Shown piece after piece: positions 24,888 to 37,408 of a DNA stretch of 64,000 bases. Made by a program: the position numbers and the translations under genes. Source of the DNA: Xylaria sp. FL1777 (lineage: Eukaryota > Ascomycota > Sordariomycetes > Xylariales > Xylariaceae); the NCBI GenBank assembly GCA_022578965.1, contig MU400530.1, positions 62,001-126,000 on the forward strand. The letters are read 5' to 3'. Below the pieces are notes generated by a model. The model did not search any database, was not told the DNA's origin, and was given only the letters and a program-made list of their open reading frames with translations. How positions within the stretch are numbered: the stretch's first letter is position 1; each line of letters begins with the position of its first letter.

Positions 24888-26631
24888 TTAGGTAGACCCG
24901 TTCCCTCCCGCGTTACTAATGTGCTCAGCATCATCGAGCTTCTCATCAGCAATTTTGTCGGGCATAGCCTTCTCTTCGTCCGTTCCATCATGGCGACCCA
25001 TTAAGCCGACTTCCGTCGTAGAGAAGGCGTCTGCCGGGTTTCTGTAAGCGGGAACGAAGTTCACAGCCACGGCGTACGTCAGTGCTCCGACGAAAAACGC
25101 CAGGGGAACGACCATGGCTTTGCCGGTGCCGTGGGCATCGGCCGCAACGCCGGTCAGAGGCGGGACGACAGCACCGCCTGAAACACCCGCAACAATCCAG
25201 CCCGAACCTCGCTTCGTATGTCTACCCAGGCCGCGCATTCCGAGAGCCACTATGGTAGGGAAGCAGATGGACTCGAAGAATAGCACTACATAGAGCAGCG
25301 ACATGCCCGTCCAGCCCTCCTGAGTAATAGAGGGGCCGATAAATATGATACAAGACGTTATGAAAGCCAGGAAAACCCAGCGAGGGCGGACGAAGTTCAT
25401 CAAAAAGACGCCGAAGAAACGACCTCCTGCAAAGGCGCCTTGTGCGCCGGAGAGGAAACGCGCGGCGCTGGCATCTGTGGACCAGGGCTGCGTGTCTCGT
25501 ACGTAATTAATGAAGTAGGAGGCGATGGCGATCTGTGCGCCCGTGTAACAGAATTGAGCCCCGGCGGCGTGGAAAAGGCGATATTGCTTCCAGAACGGCT
25601 TGTCGTCCGTGTTGGCATTGGACTCGCTGGCCTGGAATGCCATATCGGCGTCCGTAATCTCGGGGATCCGCGAGAGGAAGAAGACGAAGGCGAGGAGGAA
25701 GACGAAGATTCCTATAGCTACGTATACCCACTGCACATTCTCGAGGGCGGCTGAGTCATCAAAGGTGAAGAACACATAGGAGCCCAGGACGGGGGCGATG
25801 ACGGTGCCGATTCCATTGAAGGCCTGGGAGAGGTTGATACGGACCTCGGAATATTTCGGTGGTCCGCACACTAGAAGAAACACGATAGTTAGGGGGTCCG
25901 TTCTCACCTATACCTCACCAATTGACTCTGTACTTACCAGTGATGTATGGGTTGGCAGCCGTTTCGAGAGAACCTAGCCCGCTGCCAACGATGGCGATGG
26001 CGGCACAGAAGCCTCCGAAAGAGTGTGCCTTAATAGAGGGAAGGGCAATGAATGCACCGACACCTTTCGCATTGTTCATGTCAGCTGACTATGTTCTCAG
26101 TCTCGCGACCGAGCAAGATGCTACATACCGTATAAGAAGAGACCCCACATAAAGGTCGCTCTATAGCCATAATGTCTTAAAATCCAGTTGGCGTGGCCGA
26201 GAGAGGCGAGAGGATACGCGCTGAATGTGAAGGAAGTTAGCCAATGAGTGTTTTTATGAGCATTTACAAGTGAAACGAACCCAAAGTATGCTCCTTGGAG
26301 ACCCGCCGATCTCGCTTTGGTGATGTTAAGGGTGTTCTGGAAATGTTTCTATGAAGGTTGGTTAGTAAAAGCAGCTTATACATCCGGGGTCCAGTTGACA
26401 ACCAAAAAGGCAAAAGAATACCAAAAAGATAAGAAACAGAGAAGAAAAAGGTGCTAAACCACTTACATTCAACGTGTCTAATAACCCATACGAAAAACCC
26501 CAGAGAAAGAATAGGATTGTCACGAGACAAATCGGGTAGATGGACTCTCGGAGAGTAAGCTCGGCTGCCCTGGTGCGCTTGCTATCCTTCACTTTGAGCG
26601 ACCGGCTCCGGAAGAAATCTACAAAGCCCAT
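24888..26631 (-). CDS. MFS sugar transporter, FHS family (L-fucose permease-like)
   Basis: Five exons on the minus strand, 26631-26467, 26348-26281, 26220-26129, 26063-25938 and 25870-24888, encode 477 aa. The signature WGFSYGLLDTLNKHFQ at residues 44-59 spans the first exon junction and is diagnostic of the fucose:H+ symporter (FHS) branch of the major facilitator superfamily. SLETAANPYIT and the RINLSQAFNGIG segment are further conserved FHS motifs. About 12 hydrophobic segments follow, with a hydrophilic central loop around a KPFWKQYRLF segment and a charged cytoplasmic tail. Bacterial members import fucose, glucose or galactose; fungal substrates are mostly untested. Every junction is GT-AG and restores conserved sequence. 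It sits upstream of the phosphate carrier gene on the same strand, with a 2.8-kb gap. A plasma-membrane location is inferred. Confidence 0.88.
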
Positions 26632-29441
26632 GGTGAAGATCGACAATGGCCAGGTCCAAACCAATGGCAGAACGCCACACTAACGAGGGATGGGATCAAA
26701 CAATCTCAGACAACAGGCAAACAGCTAAAAAATCAAAGTCTGGAGTAACAAATGCAGCAAAGCAACCTTGGATAGCAGGAGTTGGAGAGAAAGAAGAGGA
26801 GAAGAATGATGGACGAGGGGAAAAGAACAAAAAAAGATAAATAGGGATACGTAAGTAGCTGTTGATAGGGCGAAGCTGGGGAGATGCGCGTGCGGTGCTC
26901 GTGATCATCATGCACGTTTGCATTCGCCTGCGTCTAACCGTTGCCATTCGTGCTTATCTGTATGGCTTGCGCCGTGCAGTTCAGTGCAGGCGGCCATGGT
27001 TTCACTGTAGATCGTCGTAATGGAACCATGCTGCTATTCCGAACATTCCACACATTCCACCACTCCACGGGGTAGAAGCACCGGGGGTAGGTAGGGTAGG
27101 TAAGTAATCACATTACCTAACCTGACGATGCTCGACAAGGTCCATGTCATCTCACTTACACTAGGTACGCTAAGTACGCAGTATTCGGCGTCCTCTGGCC
27201 CGGCAGGCTGTATAGCGAAGCGCCTTGTGGGGGTGTTTCTGGGATGTGTCCGGGGCATTTCTGGGGCACTCCTGGGCGCTGTCTGGGGACTTACCTTGCA
27301 TTGGCTTAGTGCAGTGTGGAGAAGCCGGGGTATTAGTGGCCGGCCGGAGTTGCCCCGAGGGGTAGCCCCTCCCCAGTGCGGTTAGACTAGACTAGGGGTG
27401 TCCGGCACTTTTCTTTTCTCCCTCCCCATTTCTTTTATAAAAAAATACATGACGATGGCCACACATATGAGGGATATCTACTACTGATAATCCACTATAG
27501 TGCCGAAGGCTATTGAATTGAAAAAAGAATAAGAGGTACACATCAAGTTCGGTCATTGCTGTCTACGAAGCTTTACTTTGTCTTAGGTACTTCTAGAGGT
27601 GCCCAAAGACTGTTTAAAAAGGCGAGGAGCAAACAAGCTTGGTTGCCGTCCTACATATCCGTTATGCTAGGTGTTGTAGGGCAAGCTACCCCACTGGTTT
27701 AACGTCAGATCACTACTGTACATAGTAGGTCCTGTGTAAGTAGGTCCTGATTGGGATTAACATTTACCCGCTAGTTTGGCTAGATCTCGATTTGGGACCC
27801 ATGCATGACGCCTCCAGGTGTTTTTTTCGACTACTTATTGTCAAGGTCTGAAACAAGAACATTGTACATTGTGCTATCGTCGTTAACTTAAACCTCGCGT
27901 GTTATTATTTACTTCCTACTTAGCTTACCATAAAAGGTGAAAAGCTTCATGTCCACACTTCAAAGAAATGTCCTCCAGTGTAATTCCGCGTTTCCCTGTC
28001 TTATTTCATTATCGCCTTAATCAGTAAAGAGGATTAACACTCTTATCAGTTGAAGACTATTGAACGCCAAACACCAAGACATTCACGGGTGGTTTCAAGG
28101 ACCCGTAGTACAGCAAACACTACATTCTCTTCATGTCACGGTGCACACCCTATTATTTGAATTGATCCTATATTGGTCTAAGTACTTCAGTCTAAGTTGT
28201 CTAACAGTCTCTGTACGTCACCTCACAGACAGGAAACAGCAAGGACAAGACTAAGAGCCCCTGATATGTATAACAGAAAGAAGGGCCTACTACAATGATG
28301 AATACAAGGAAGATGAGCGCTTATGAATTTTGTTTCGGCATGCAAGAACAAGTATTGAAAAAAAGTCAACCCATGCGTATCGGTAGAGCTTATGTGATGC
28401 CCCGCATAAGCTCACGGACTTTCAATGTGACGCTCAAAGAAGACACATGAGGTGATTAGATATCGTTAGGATATAAACACGAAGGGCATGGGCACTAAAA
28501 CCTGCATCACGACGACGCGCTCAGCAATTATCATAGATATGTCTTCTTGCATCGCAAGTTATTGCTGACTATTTGGTGCTTAGGCGAGACATATCCAGTC
28601 CCGAAGAGAGAACTCGGCCAAGCATAATTTTTAAATCCGACATGCACCAGGTAATTCCAGTCTACTATGGCATCAAGTACCTACACCAAGCACTAGAACC
28701 AACCACGAGGGTGGAATAGTTCTTGTTCTCTACCAAAGATTAGCTCCCTGTTTGATTACGTGCAATGTCTGTGATCAGACTGAAGACTTAGCTATAGGTA
28801 TTTATAGCCTGGGCTGTATTACGTTTGACCGTCGGTTACACCTACGCTTAGAAGAATAACGTTCGATGATGTACTACACCTGCGGCACCGAAGTCTGGAG
28901 AGTCGTGCCTGGTGGATTCGACAGCCACACAGAGACAAAGAGATTGAAGCGATGAAGTCCTTTGCGAAAACACAAGAGAAGCCAAGTTAAACTTAGGCAT
29001 CACGAGGATAAGGACATAGCGTGTAACTTTTAAAACGAGTCTATTGTACAACTTCCGGCCAGGAAGTGCCATCTTCTGCCTCTATATGCTTGTCTGTCTA
29101 TCTTTTATGCATCTAGAGCAAGCAGGTTCATAAGAATCGTAAGGCCGCCCACGTGGCCTTCACTCTCAAAGGCCATCGATACAACTCGGGACGCCTGCAG
29201 ATCCAAGTCCGGTGCCACCCAGTCTAAATGACGAACAAAAGAAATAAGCAGCACCGCCAGAGGGATATATGCTGAGCTGCTAAATAAAAAGCCGGTGACC
29301 AGTCTCTTCTAGACGCACAAGGCAACTCGAAATTTTGCCGACTTGAGCAATCAGAGCGTCACCACTTATCCATTATTAAGTCCAACCCCCAGCCAGTTCA
29401 ACCGCTGAACCGTTGACCAATCCTGATGTGTCAGGACACGC
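26632..29441. other. Intergenic, transporter promoter and non-coding DNA
   Basis: About 2.8 kb. The first few hundred bases are presumably the transporter promoter and 5' UTR; an A/G-rich run lies at 26700-26840. GGTAGGTAGGGTAGGTAAG-type repeats lie at 27085-27105, next to a TACGCAGTA at 27175. A short GC-rich segment lies at 27180-27390. No gene is supported. Confidence 0.5.
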
Positions 29442-30607
29442 TTATTTGGAGATCTCGACACCTCCGGTAGCGCCCAGCGCCTTCTTGATGTCACCGTAGA
29501 TGGCGAACTGACCAGCAGTCAGGGTACCAACCATGAAGAGACGGGCACCAATACCGGTGTATGATCCACGGAGACCAAGTTCCTTGGCGATCTTAATTAG
29601 ACGGCTAGTGGTGCCCTCACCAGGGAGACCCTTGGTCTTGTTGATCTTGGAAAGCATGGTGTCGGCGGGCTGAGAGACAATAGCAGCAGCAAAACCAGCA
29701 ATCAGACCAGATCCCAGGTTGACAGTGGTCTGCATGCCATCGGACATGTCCTTCTTGGGGAACTTGCGGTAGACAGCCTCGGCAACCTTCTCATAGACCA
29801 CGAATTTGGTCATGGTGTAAGGAACCCTGCTAAAGTATGAGTAACAGCTACGTACACACAGCTAGCTCCGCAAACTCGACTTACTGCTTGAACAGGATAG
29901 GACCGAAACCGGCGTAGAAAGCGCCAACACCTTCCGTCTTCAACATCTTGGTGAAACCGCCGATTAGACCATTGGCATAGGTGGGCTCAGAGACGAGACG
30001 AATACGGGTAGCCTCAAGAGGGCACAGGGCAATATCGGCGAAGAACTCGGCGGCGGCGGACGAGGCAAGGTAGACACCAGTTCGGTAGTTGGAGGCCGTT
30101 TCGACGCCCAAGTAGTTGATAGACTGCTGCTTGAAGAACTCATAACCTCCGAACTTGAAAGCGCCCTGGAGGAAGTAACCGGCAAAGGTAGGACCAGCAC
30201 CGGTCAGCAGGGCACCGGCACCCTCATTGGCAATAACTTGTCGGAAGCCGCCAATCATACCGCGGTTGTAGGTGGCTGGGTCGAGCTGGATTCTTGTCTT
30301 GACGCTGTTCAAGGGCGCATTAGCAAAGGCAAGTCGGTGTACATTCGGTGCGATTGCGTATCGAAATAATTGGAATGCCCACGGCTCGGCTTGCTCATGG
30401 TGCAGGAAATTTTCACATGGCAATCCGGGCCCGGGTTCCGGGTGAAACGTACACATCAACGGGTGTCATGGCGCCGTGGGTGACGGAGCAGCAGATAGCA
30501 CCGGCAAGGGCGAATCTAGAGTAGAGAGCAGCACCGCTGAGCTGCGCAGGGGCAGCAGCCGCACGAGCGGCGACATCGAGCTTGCTGGCGGGTTCGGAAG
30601 AGGCCAT
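29442..30607 (-). CDS. MIR1: Mitochondrial phosphate carrier (SLC25 family)
   Basis: Three exons on the minus strand, 30607-30453, 30304-29885 and 29826-29442, encode 319 aa. Three mitochondrial-carrier repeats are clear. Their PX(D/E)XX(K/R) signatures are PVDVVKTR in repeat 1 (split by intron 1), CPLEATRIR in repeat 2 and QPADTMLSK in repeat 3. The pieces [31 protein letters not shown] and VSQPADT closely follow yeast Mir1. The protein imports inorganic phosphate with a proton (or in exchange for hydroxide) across the inner mitochondrial membrane for ATP synthesis, and has six membrane helices. There is no long cleavable presequence, as in fungi generally. Two inverted CCAAT boxes lie upstream. 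It is a single-copy housekeeping gene, so strong expression is expected. Confidence 0.95.
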
Positions 30608-30923
30608 GGCGAACGGAGAGAAGAAGAAACGGACAAGGACAGGGGATATTAAAGACACTGAGTGGAGAGATGTGACGACGGGATCGTTCGCACGGGGTGA
30701 CTAGAAAGAGAGGGCTCGAGAGAACGACGCCGTCTTCTTATTACGCGGGATGGTGGATGGGAGGGTGGTTGATAGGAGGGAGAGACAGACGACAGATCGC
30801 TGAGGCTTTTTCTTAGGACTTGGATAAAAGAACGGGGCAGCGGGAACTCGATTTCGGCTTTGGCACAGAATTCTACCAAACAAAAAAGAATTATGCAATT
30901 AACAAAATTTTCTCTGCTATTTG

Positions 30924-31119
30924 ATTGGTCTATAGCGGAAGATGGCGGAAGCAGGCGGGTCGAGGAAACCTTGACAGGGAATTTCTCGGGTACACAAGAC
31001 ATGGTAGCGCACAGTAGCGAGCCAGTGTAGCCAGTACACCGATAACTCCGGGCAGGGGTCTCCAGGCACAAGCCGTACCTCTGGGTGGACCACATGTTGG
31101 CCTAGCGAATTCTGATTGG
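30924..31119 (-). promoter_or_regulatory. Two CCAAT boxes upstream of the phosphate carrier gene
   Basis: ATTGG occurs at 30924-30928 and 31115-31119 on the plus strand, so CCAAT reads on the gene's own strand about 320 and 510 bp before the ATG. CCAAT boxes bound by the HAP/CBF complex are known to control many fungal respiratory genes. Whether these two work is inference; the pentamer is short. Confidence 0.3.
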
Positions 31120-33728
31120 CTCGCCATTTATAGTGTCGTCAGCTTGCCATTATGACTTACAGCCCATGTTTGATACACCCTCACACACATATATACTACA
31201 TTATACATTATGCGTGCGTGCCTAGGTATTTTCCTGCCACAGACCGCCAAGTGTCTCTACCTACCTAACGGTAAGTACTGATCTAGAGACAAACAACGAC
31301 AAGTTTATTCTGGGAGTATGAATCCACTGAGTCTTTGGCACCTCGAGACAGAACACAAGGCCGAGGCCAGAGCCGCTGCGAGTCAGCTAAATGCTAGGTA
31401 ACCCAGGTGTTTCTACTTTCGGCATGATTACTACGCCTACCGGTTGATTGATTGGCTACCTGCACGATTCAGATACCATGATACATAGTACTTACTATCT
31501 CTCAGTCCCAAAACTTGCTATTGCATCTTGATCTTTGACGGGAGCCAGTACACGTAGCGTACGCCCGACAACTACCACGGAAAGAAACAAGAAAATCGTT
31601 CGAACTGACATTGATTAGATGCTCATATGATTATATGACAACATCTTCAGCTGCGCATATCTGCATTCGCAAGTGCAAACCCTCGAAACTCTATCGCAAC
31701 TAGAAGATTAGCTAAGCATACTAGGGCTAAGCGATATATATAATGGCATGGATCAGGTCTAACTCATCTATAAAAAAATTTGGTAGCAAAGCCACCACGA
31801 CATCAAGAGATGAATATATCTCACAGTCTAAGGATTAAGACTTGGGGATGTGCGCGTGATCGTTCTACAGATATAACTCAGCTCTTGGGTTACTCGCTCA
31901 TATTGTGTACCGAACCACCCATCGAAGAGGCTCCTCATACGCCGCACTCCCAATCTCGCCTCGTCAGGCACTAGCAAGTTTCAACATGAACCTTAGGAAA
32001 CACTTAGAAGTATCGAATGACAGTACTCTCTCGATATCCTCTGAATAAGTACCCTTTTCATGTTTATAAACATTACTAAAGTGTAACCTGTGTACCTCGG
32101 AAGCAAATCTCAATACTTTGAAAGGACGCGAACAAGAAGAAAGTCATTCAGGGCATCACGTATTATTTGGAGCTCGTGCCAACAAGTTCCATTCCATTGA
32201 CTAATGGCTTCTGGCTAGTGTAATCATCTCAAGGCATTCCCATGTATGGCTCAAGTGTATCGTACGAAATGCCTGTGAACCGCCAAGATTCCCATCGCCA
32301 AGATTCCCATCGAGGTCCACATGAGGCCTAAGTTCCCTTTAATTGTACCAGCTTAAAGCCGACAAAGCACTTATGTTTACCGAAATATCACAAACAAGTA
32401 GATGTTAGGTGCCTGACTTTGACTTAGTAGTACCTTATCCATTTATAAACCTTACGTCCATCCTATGACCCAACTTCCTTGCTATACCACTCGCGCCGGT
32501 AAATCAGGTGAGATTTTCCCCACACATATGACCTGGATCGGATAGATTCACCACGAATTTAGAGACGAGAACTACTTTCAGTTCCCTATTTAGATGTCAT
32601 AGTATTACTTGAAACCCGCCTAATTACCGCCAAGAAACGACTGGTCGTAGAAATGACATATTCTCAAAACGCTATAAATTTTTAGAAGCACTTCAGGACA
32701 TTTTAACGTTAATGAAATAAAAACTACAGCTCTAGCGCCTGACCGCAGGACCCTGTTCATGAGAATATAATAATAGGCGAAAGAAATGTAAGAAGTGCAG
32801 AAGCCAGAAGAGACTCAGAAACTCTAAGTTCCGTCATCTCTCTCAATATAGACTACGCTTACTTGACGGGTAATTGGACAATACATCCATATTGTATTGT
32901 ACGCTCCATGCTTACGCGTAACTCGCGCATAGATGAACAAGCGGCCAAATAGGACACCCAGCACTGGAACATGAGGGCTCTTCCACTCCCTTGGTAGAGA
33001 TAATGAATACACAGCCATGTAGCGTGAATAATTACTGAGAGCCCAATCCAGAACTTCGGAGAAGCTCATATTCCAGCAGCCCTTGTCGATTATCATGCCA
33101 TCCTATACCAGCTGGTCTATCGTAAACTGGGACTCGCGGCGATCTATACTTGGAATCCTACCTAATAACAAGCCCCGAATTCGCGAAGCTCCAAATATTC
33201 ACATGGCACGCCATCGTCCACGAATACCTGGCCTGTTTCGGTTGTAGACCACAACGATGCCGCAACCCCTTTTAAGGGGATCGGACCGACTGGCATGTCT
33301 TGGAGAACTAGCTAGGTAGCCCCAAAGTTCACTATGCACGGTCGAGGCAAGGACGAATCAACGAAAGTGAGGTTCGGTCCGGTTGAGAAGTCCTTTTCAG
33401 CATCTTCATCACGGTCATTTCGAACAGCCGCGCCTACAGCCCCTTATTGTCCATCCTCGAGCTATAGCGTCTCCTAGTGTAGTAATGAATCACATGGTGT
33501 AACATCTTCAGACTACGCAATCACGAGAAAACCAACAGGCAAAACGGGACAAAAACAGAAGCGCGGTAACGACAGGTATTTTAGACTGACTATATACGGT
33601 CCAGATCGGGAAATATTCACAAATCGGCTGGGGTCCAACTATCACAGTGAACCGCTCCTTTTGCTATCAGCCTTTTGAAACGAAGTAGTCTATGCACGCG
33701 GGGTTTCATGCGCGCTACCGTCCGCTAC
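31120..33728. other. Intergenic, nothing coding seen
   Basis: About 2.6 kb between the phosphate carrier promoter and the 3' end of the dioxygenase gene. Only short frames occur (at most 90 codons). A 15-bp direct tandem duplication lies at 32281-32310. A TACCTACCTAAC run lies near 31258. No motif of a transposon or RNA gene was recognised. Confidence 0.5.
32281..32310. repeat. 15-bp tandem duplication
   Basis: The unit CGCCAAGATTCCCAT occurs twice back to back, at 32281-32295 and 32296-32310, without mismatch. It lies in non-coding DNA. Confidence 0.8.
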
Positions 33729-35176
33729 CTAGGACGGAGGGGGACCGCCAGGACCGCCGGGGAAGCTACCGTTGCCGCCGGGACCACCGGGGCCGCCACC
33801 GTTGTTGTTGGAGACGCCGCCGCCCTCGTAGTAGTGGGCAGCCTCCTGTTCAAAAGAATTTAGAGTCAGTAACTGCTATTTAGGGATAGAAGATTTTGTG
33901 GGACTAACCTGGCGGTTGCTGGACTGGTTGGCAGTGGTGTCGACGAAAACCGTGATCCAACCGAGCAGGCCGTCGTTCAGGTCGTCGCCGAGGCGCACGT
34001 AGTCGACGAAGGGGTCGTAGTCGACGGTGGCCTCGCTGATGCCGATGCCGTCGGCCGAGTTGAGAGTCAGTCTCTGCTGGTTGGTGGAGTAGGGCTCGTA
34101 ATCGCCGGTCTCGAGGATGAGGTCTTGGTCGAAGAAGAACTGTCCGATGTGGGACGGGGTTCCGCTGGTGGACACATAGGTGTCGTTCTCGAGGAGAGTC
34201 GCGCCGGAAGTCGTCATCACGTGGATGTGCGGCGTGCGTCCAGTGTACCAGCCTGGGAGGATGGTGTCGAACTGTACAACGCCGTCTGCGTCCGTGCTCT
34301 GGATACCACGACCGTGGGTCGTGTTTAGACCGCCCTGGCCCTGGGAGGAGACGCCAGAGTACACACCCGTAGCATTGCAAGCCCACTGTAGTAAACCGTA
34401 TTAGTAAAACAGTTCTCTTCATCACTCTTGACGTATGGCAAGTTCTCGGCAGGCTTAAAGACCACCCTCGCCTAAGGTGCTAATGACGTGATAAGAATCC
34501 TGGAGAAGACCTACGATATCAATAAGAGTATCTGAGGGAATTGCGGCGCAGCTGTTGAGGTCGATAAACTGGAGGTCAAGGTGCAGGGGAATACCGGTCT
34601 GGCCGTCAGTAACATCGGCCTGTAGTATTGCACGTTAGCTTGTCCTCTACTTTTGTCCCTAGTGGTGAAGCATGGGGCAAGGACTCACCCTGATCAGCTC
34701 ACCACCAACCCAGTAGGGACCGATGGTGACTTCGGGAACGAGGGTGCAAGTGGAATTTGAAGTGAAGATGGTATCCAGGTCCGTCTCAAGATCGTAGCCG
34801 AGAGAAGTCGAGTCATGGCTGACAGCAGACCACTTCGCGAAACCCGCTTGATCACGCTTGGTCTTGAGAGGCTCTAATAACGTGTCAACTCATAACTGCA
34901 CTTTTCACTTTAGGGTTACTCACTTTCAGTGAGACCACGCTTCTGGCGAAGGGCCTGAGCCGTAGCTGCACGGCGGGCTGCGGAGCGAGCTTTCAGGGCC
35001 GCAGCGTTCTGGGAGGATGCGCAGGAGCTCAGGGCACGACGGCCGAGGGCTTGAGCCGCCTTGTGAGACAAAATCTCACGTTTGGCTTCCTCTGGGGATT
35101 CACCAGGATGGGCTACCGTGGTCCCAAGGAAGGAGGTGAACGCCAAAGAGGCGGCTAAGGTGCGTACATTGACCAT
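33729..35176 (-). CDS. Secreted intradiol ring-cleavage dioxygenase
   Basis: Five exons on the minus strand, 35176-34924, 34873-34689, 34619-34515, 34385-33909 and 33845-33729, encode 378 aa. An N-terminal signal peptide (TLAASLAFTSFLGTTVA, then HPGES) marks it as secreted. The non-haem Fe(III) ligands expected for the family (PF00775) are visible: Tyr138 in GPYW, Tyr228 in PGWYTGR, and His234 and His236 in PHIH. The junction of exons 3 and 4 restores the conserved WxCNATGVYSG. Family members open catechol-type rings between the two hydroxyls. The extracellular fungal subgroup acts on lignin- or plant-derived aromatics, but the substrate here is unknown. A Gly/Pro/Asn-rich tail of 38 residues, carrying four near-identical GGPGG units, is encoded by its own last exon. 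A basic pro-region (RSAARRA, RQKRG) follows the signal peptide and may be processed. Confidence 0.9.
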
Positions 35177-36316
35177 GTTGGCTGAATACCCAAGCGAGAG
35201 ACTGATATCTCAGAGAATAGAAGACCCAGGTCGTGGGATGCCGGTCGAGACAGCTCTCATGAAGCTGTAGTAGTATCCTCCCCTTTTATATCCAAAGTCC
35301 TTCTGGTCCAAAGCGGAACAGGATCCTCCTGAGCAAAAGACATGTTCCTCAAGTCGGAGCACGTTTGTGACTTGGCGCATACTCCAAATTGTTTAATAAT
35401 GTCACACTGGTATAACCGCCCAATCTGTGTTGTCTCTCATACTGAAGTTCTCTGGAAGATAGATGGTTGAGGAAGATAAGCCGTCGACGAGGGGGTACGT
35501 CGATCAACTCCCAAGCGAAGGTTAGTTGTATCCGTTCGAACTAGCCAATCAAGAACCCTCTATTATGCATCATCGCCTTGCCAAGTCCAACTTGTCAGTC
35601 TGGAGGAAGGTGAAGCGGCATGGAAAGGACATCCGACGTGGTATTTGATTTCGGAATGTGGGTGGGATCCATGAGCTTACGCGGCTCTCTCGCGAGTTTA
35701 TATTTCTGACTTGCCAAGCCTCTACTACAACCACGACGGTTCGAATGTTAGAATGACCAAGCTATCCCACATGGTCGCCGTGTTTGTGCTGTTTATACTA
35801 CCGCATTAATTATTCATAGGTTCGTCTCTTTACCCGATAGACGCGAGAAATCTACAGCCACTATTTCAATAAGACCGAGAAACCTTACAACGCGATAAAT
35901 ATGATTGCCCACTCGAATGAACAGTGAAAGCCCATCACAAGCCTTGATATTTGATCGAACGAGCGTGGTCCTTGAGAATGAAGTCTTTCCACGAGGGTAT
36001 TGAAGCTAAGCTTGATAGAGGTCCCCTGTTTCGGCATCTGATCAAGCTCCACCGTTGTGTAAAATAAAAGCGAGCCACTTAGCGGCCAACAATATGTCAT
36101 CCTCCAGTCACAGCTCTTACAGTAGGTACAAGGTGAGAAGCACGCCTTACATACGCATATTTGGACAGCAGCGAGTAGGCAGTCGAAACAGCCAGTTGGC
36201 AGAGCCAGTCATTTTAGGCAGGTGTCAGTCGGTATGATCCCTTTTTATTTTGTTTTTTCTCTCTCTCCATTTTGCTGATGATATGCCAGCCAGCCCACAG
36301 TTGCCAAGATGTGTAA
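35177..36316. other. Intergenic, dioxygenase promoter side
   Basis: About 1.1 kb between the start of the dioxygenase gene (minus strand) and the 3' end of the SDR gene (minus strand). It should contain the dioxygenase promoter. Short frames only; no RNA gene signature. Confidence 0.5.
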
Positions 36317-37408
36317 CTAGGCCATCTTCCCAATAACGAACGGCAACCCCGCGCTCAAACCGCCATCGACGGCCCACGCTTGACCATTGACGTAGCTTGC
36401 TTCATCGCTTCCCAGAAACAAGACGACTCGTGCCACCTCGTCAGCTATCCCTGCCCTCTTCAACGGATTCAGTTGCCCAAGCTTCTTCTCCGTGCCTCGC
36501 GCTCGAGCAGATGCGAAAGTTGGAGCTGTCATACCAGTCTCGATTAGGCCAGGGCAGACGGAGTTGATACGAACGCCCGTACCCGCAAGCTGGTACGATA
36601 TCGACTGTGCAAGTGATATGACGGCGGCCTTGGAGGCAGAGTATGGGGTCGTGCCAGCGTTCGACCTCAATCCGGCCACGGACGCCGTTCCTATAATACT
36701 TCCAGAAGCCAGTGTCTTCTCCGAGGAGGTTTTCATCATAGCGGGTGCTGCATATTTGGCGGCCAAGAATACACTAACACGCAGGTTAGAAGGATTGGCG
36801 CCCATGCATGAGGACAGGTGCAAGGGGCAACGGACCTAGCGGTGTTGGTATCTATTATTTGCATAAACTCCTCCTTGCTGATATCTGTGAATGCTGCCAT
36901 GGGTCCCGTTATACCAGCGTTGGCGAAAAATACATCCAGCCTCCCGTAGTTTTCTATTGCGTGATCGACCACCGCCTTTACCGCCTTCTCGTCCGCCGCG
37001 TCGAATTGTCGGACGTGTATGTCAACGGTAGGGTACAATGAAGCGATTTCGCGCTTGTGGCTTTCGAGGTTTTTACTGTCATAATCGCAAATATAGACGG
37101 CCTTCGCACCGGCCTCGGCAAACAGATGCGCAGCCGCTCGGCCAATGCCCATGATCGAGTTGGCCCCTGACCATAATGTACTCGTTAGTCTTATCGCAGC
37201 CTATCTTACGCAACGGAATATACCTCATAGAATTCCACCGGGCTGGAGTACCTGTGATTATGACAACCTTCCCCGGCACACGAGGCCCATTGGACTTGCC
37301 AGCGACCTTCTTAATCGCTGGTATTCCCTCGAAGTCCCCTGAGCCATTGCTTTGCGGAGCTAGCTGGCTGCTGAGTGCAGCGATTCTTTGTTTCGCGACA
37401 TCCGACAT
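36317..37408 (-). CDS. Classical short-chain dehydrogenase/reductase
   Basis: Three exons on the minus strand, 37408-37252, 37166-36836 and 36773-36317, encode 314 aa. After about 47 low-complexity N-terminal residues the Rossmann fold starts [20 protein letters not shown], with a two-residue insertion in the usual TGxxxGIG loop, as in many fungal members. NAG is present in FFANAGITG. The catalytic triad is Ser194 (GTASVAG), Tyr207 and Lys211 (YSASK). The PG motif follows in [12 protein letters not shown], and a C-terminal VDGG completes the fold. The enzyme should be an NAD(P)(H)-dependent oxidoreductase of the cytosol; its substrate is not predictable. The donor of intron 2 (GTCCGT) is weak, but joining there gives the conserved [13 protein letters not shown]. 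It is divergently transcribed from the GH12 gene across about 1.15 kb. Confidence 0.88.

Noticed and set aside
30649..31095. 148-codon minus-strand frame upstream of the phosphate carrier.
   Set aside because: It lies in the promoter/5' UTR of the carrier, is low-complexity and has no domain.
33904..34425. 173-codon minus-strand frame in the dioxygenase locus.
   Set aside because: Arg/His-rich shadow of the GC-rich dioxygenase exon 4 in another frame.
35533..35545. GTTCGAACTAGCC, similar to a tRNA B-box.
   Set aside because: No A-box about 40 nt upstream and no cloverleaf stems.
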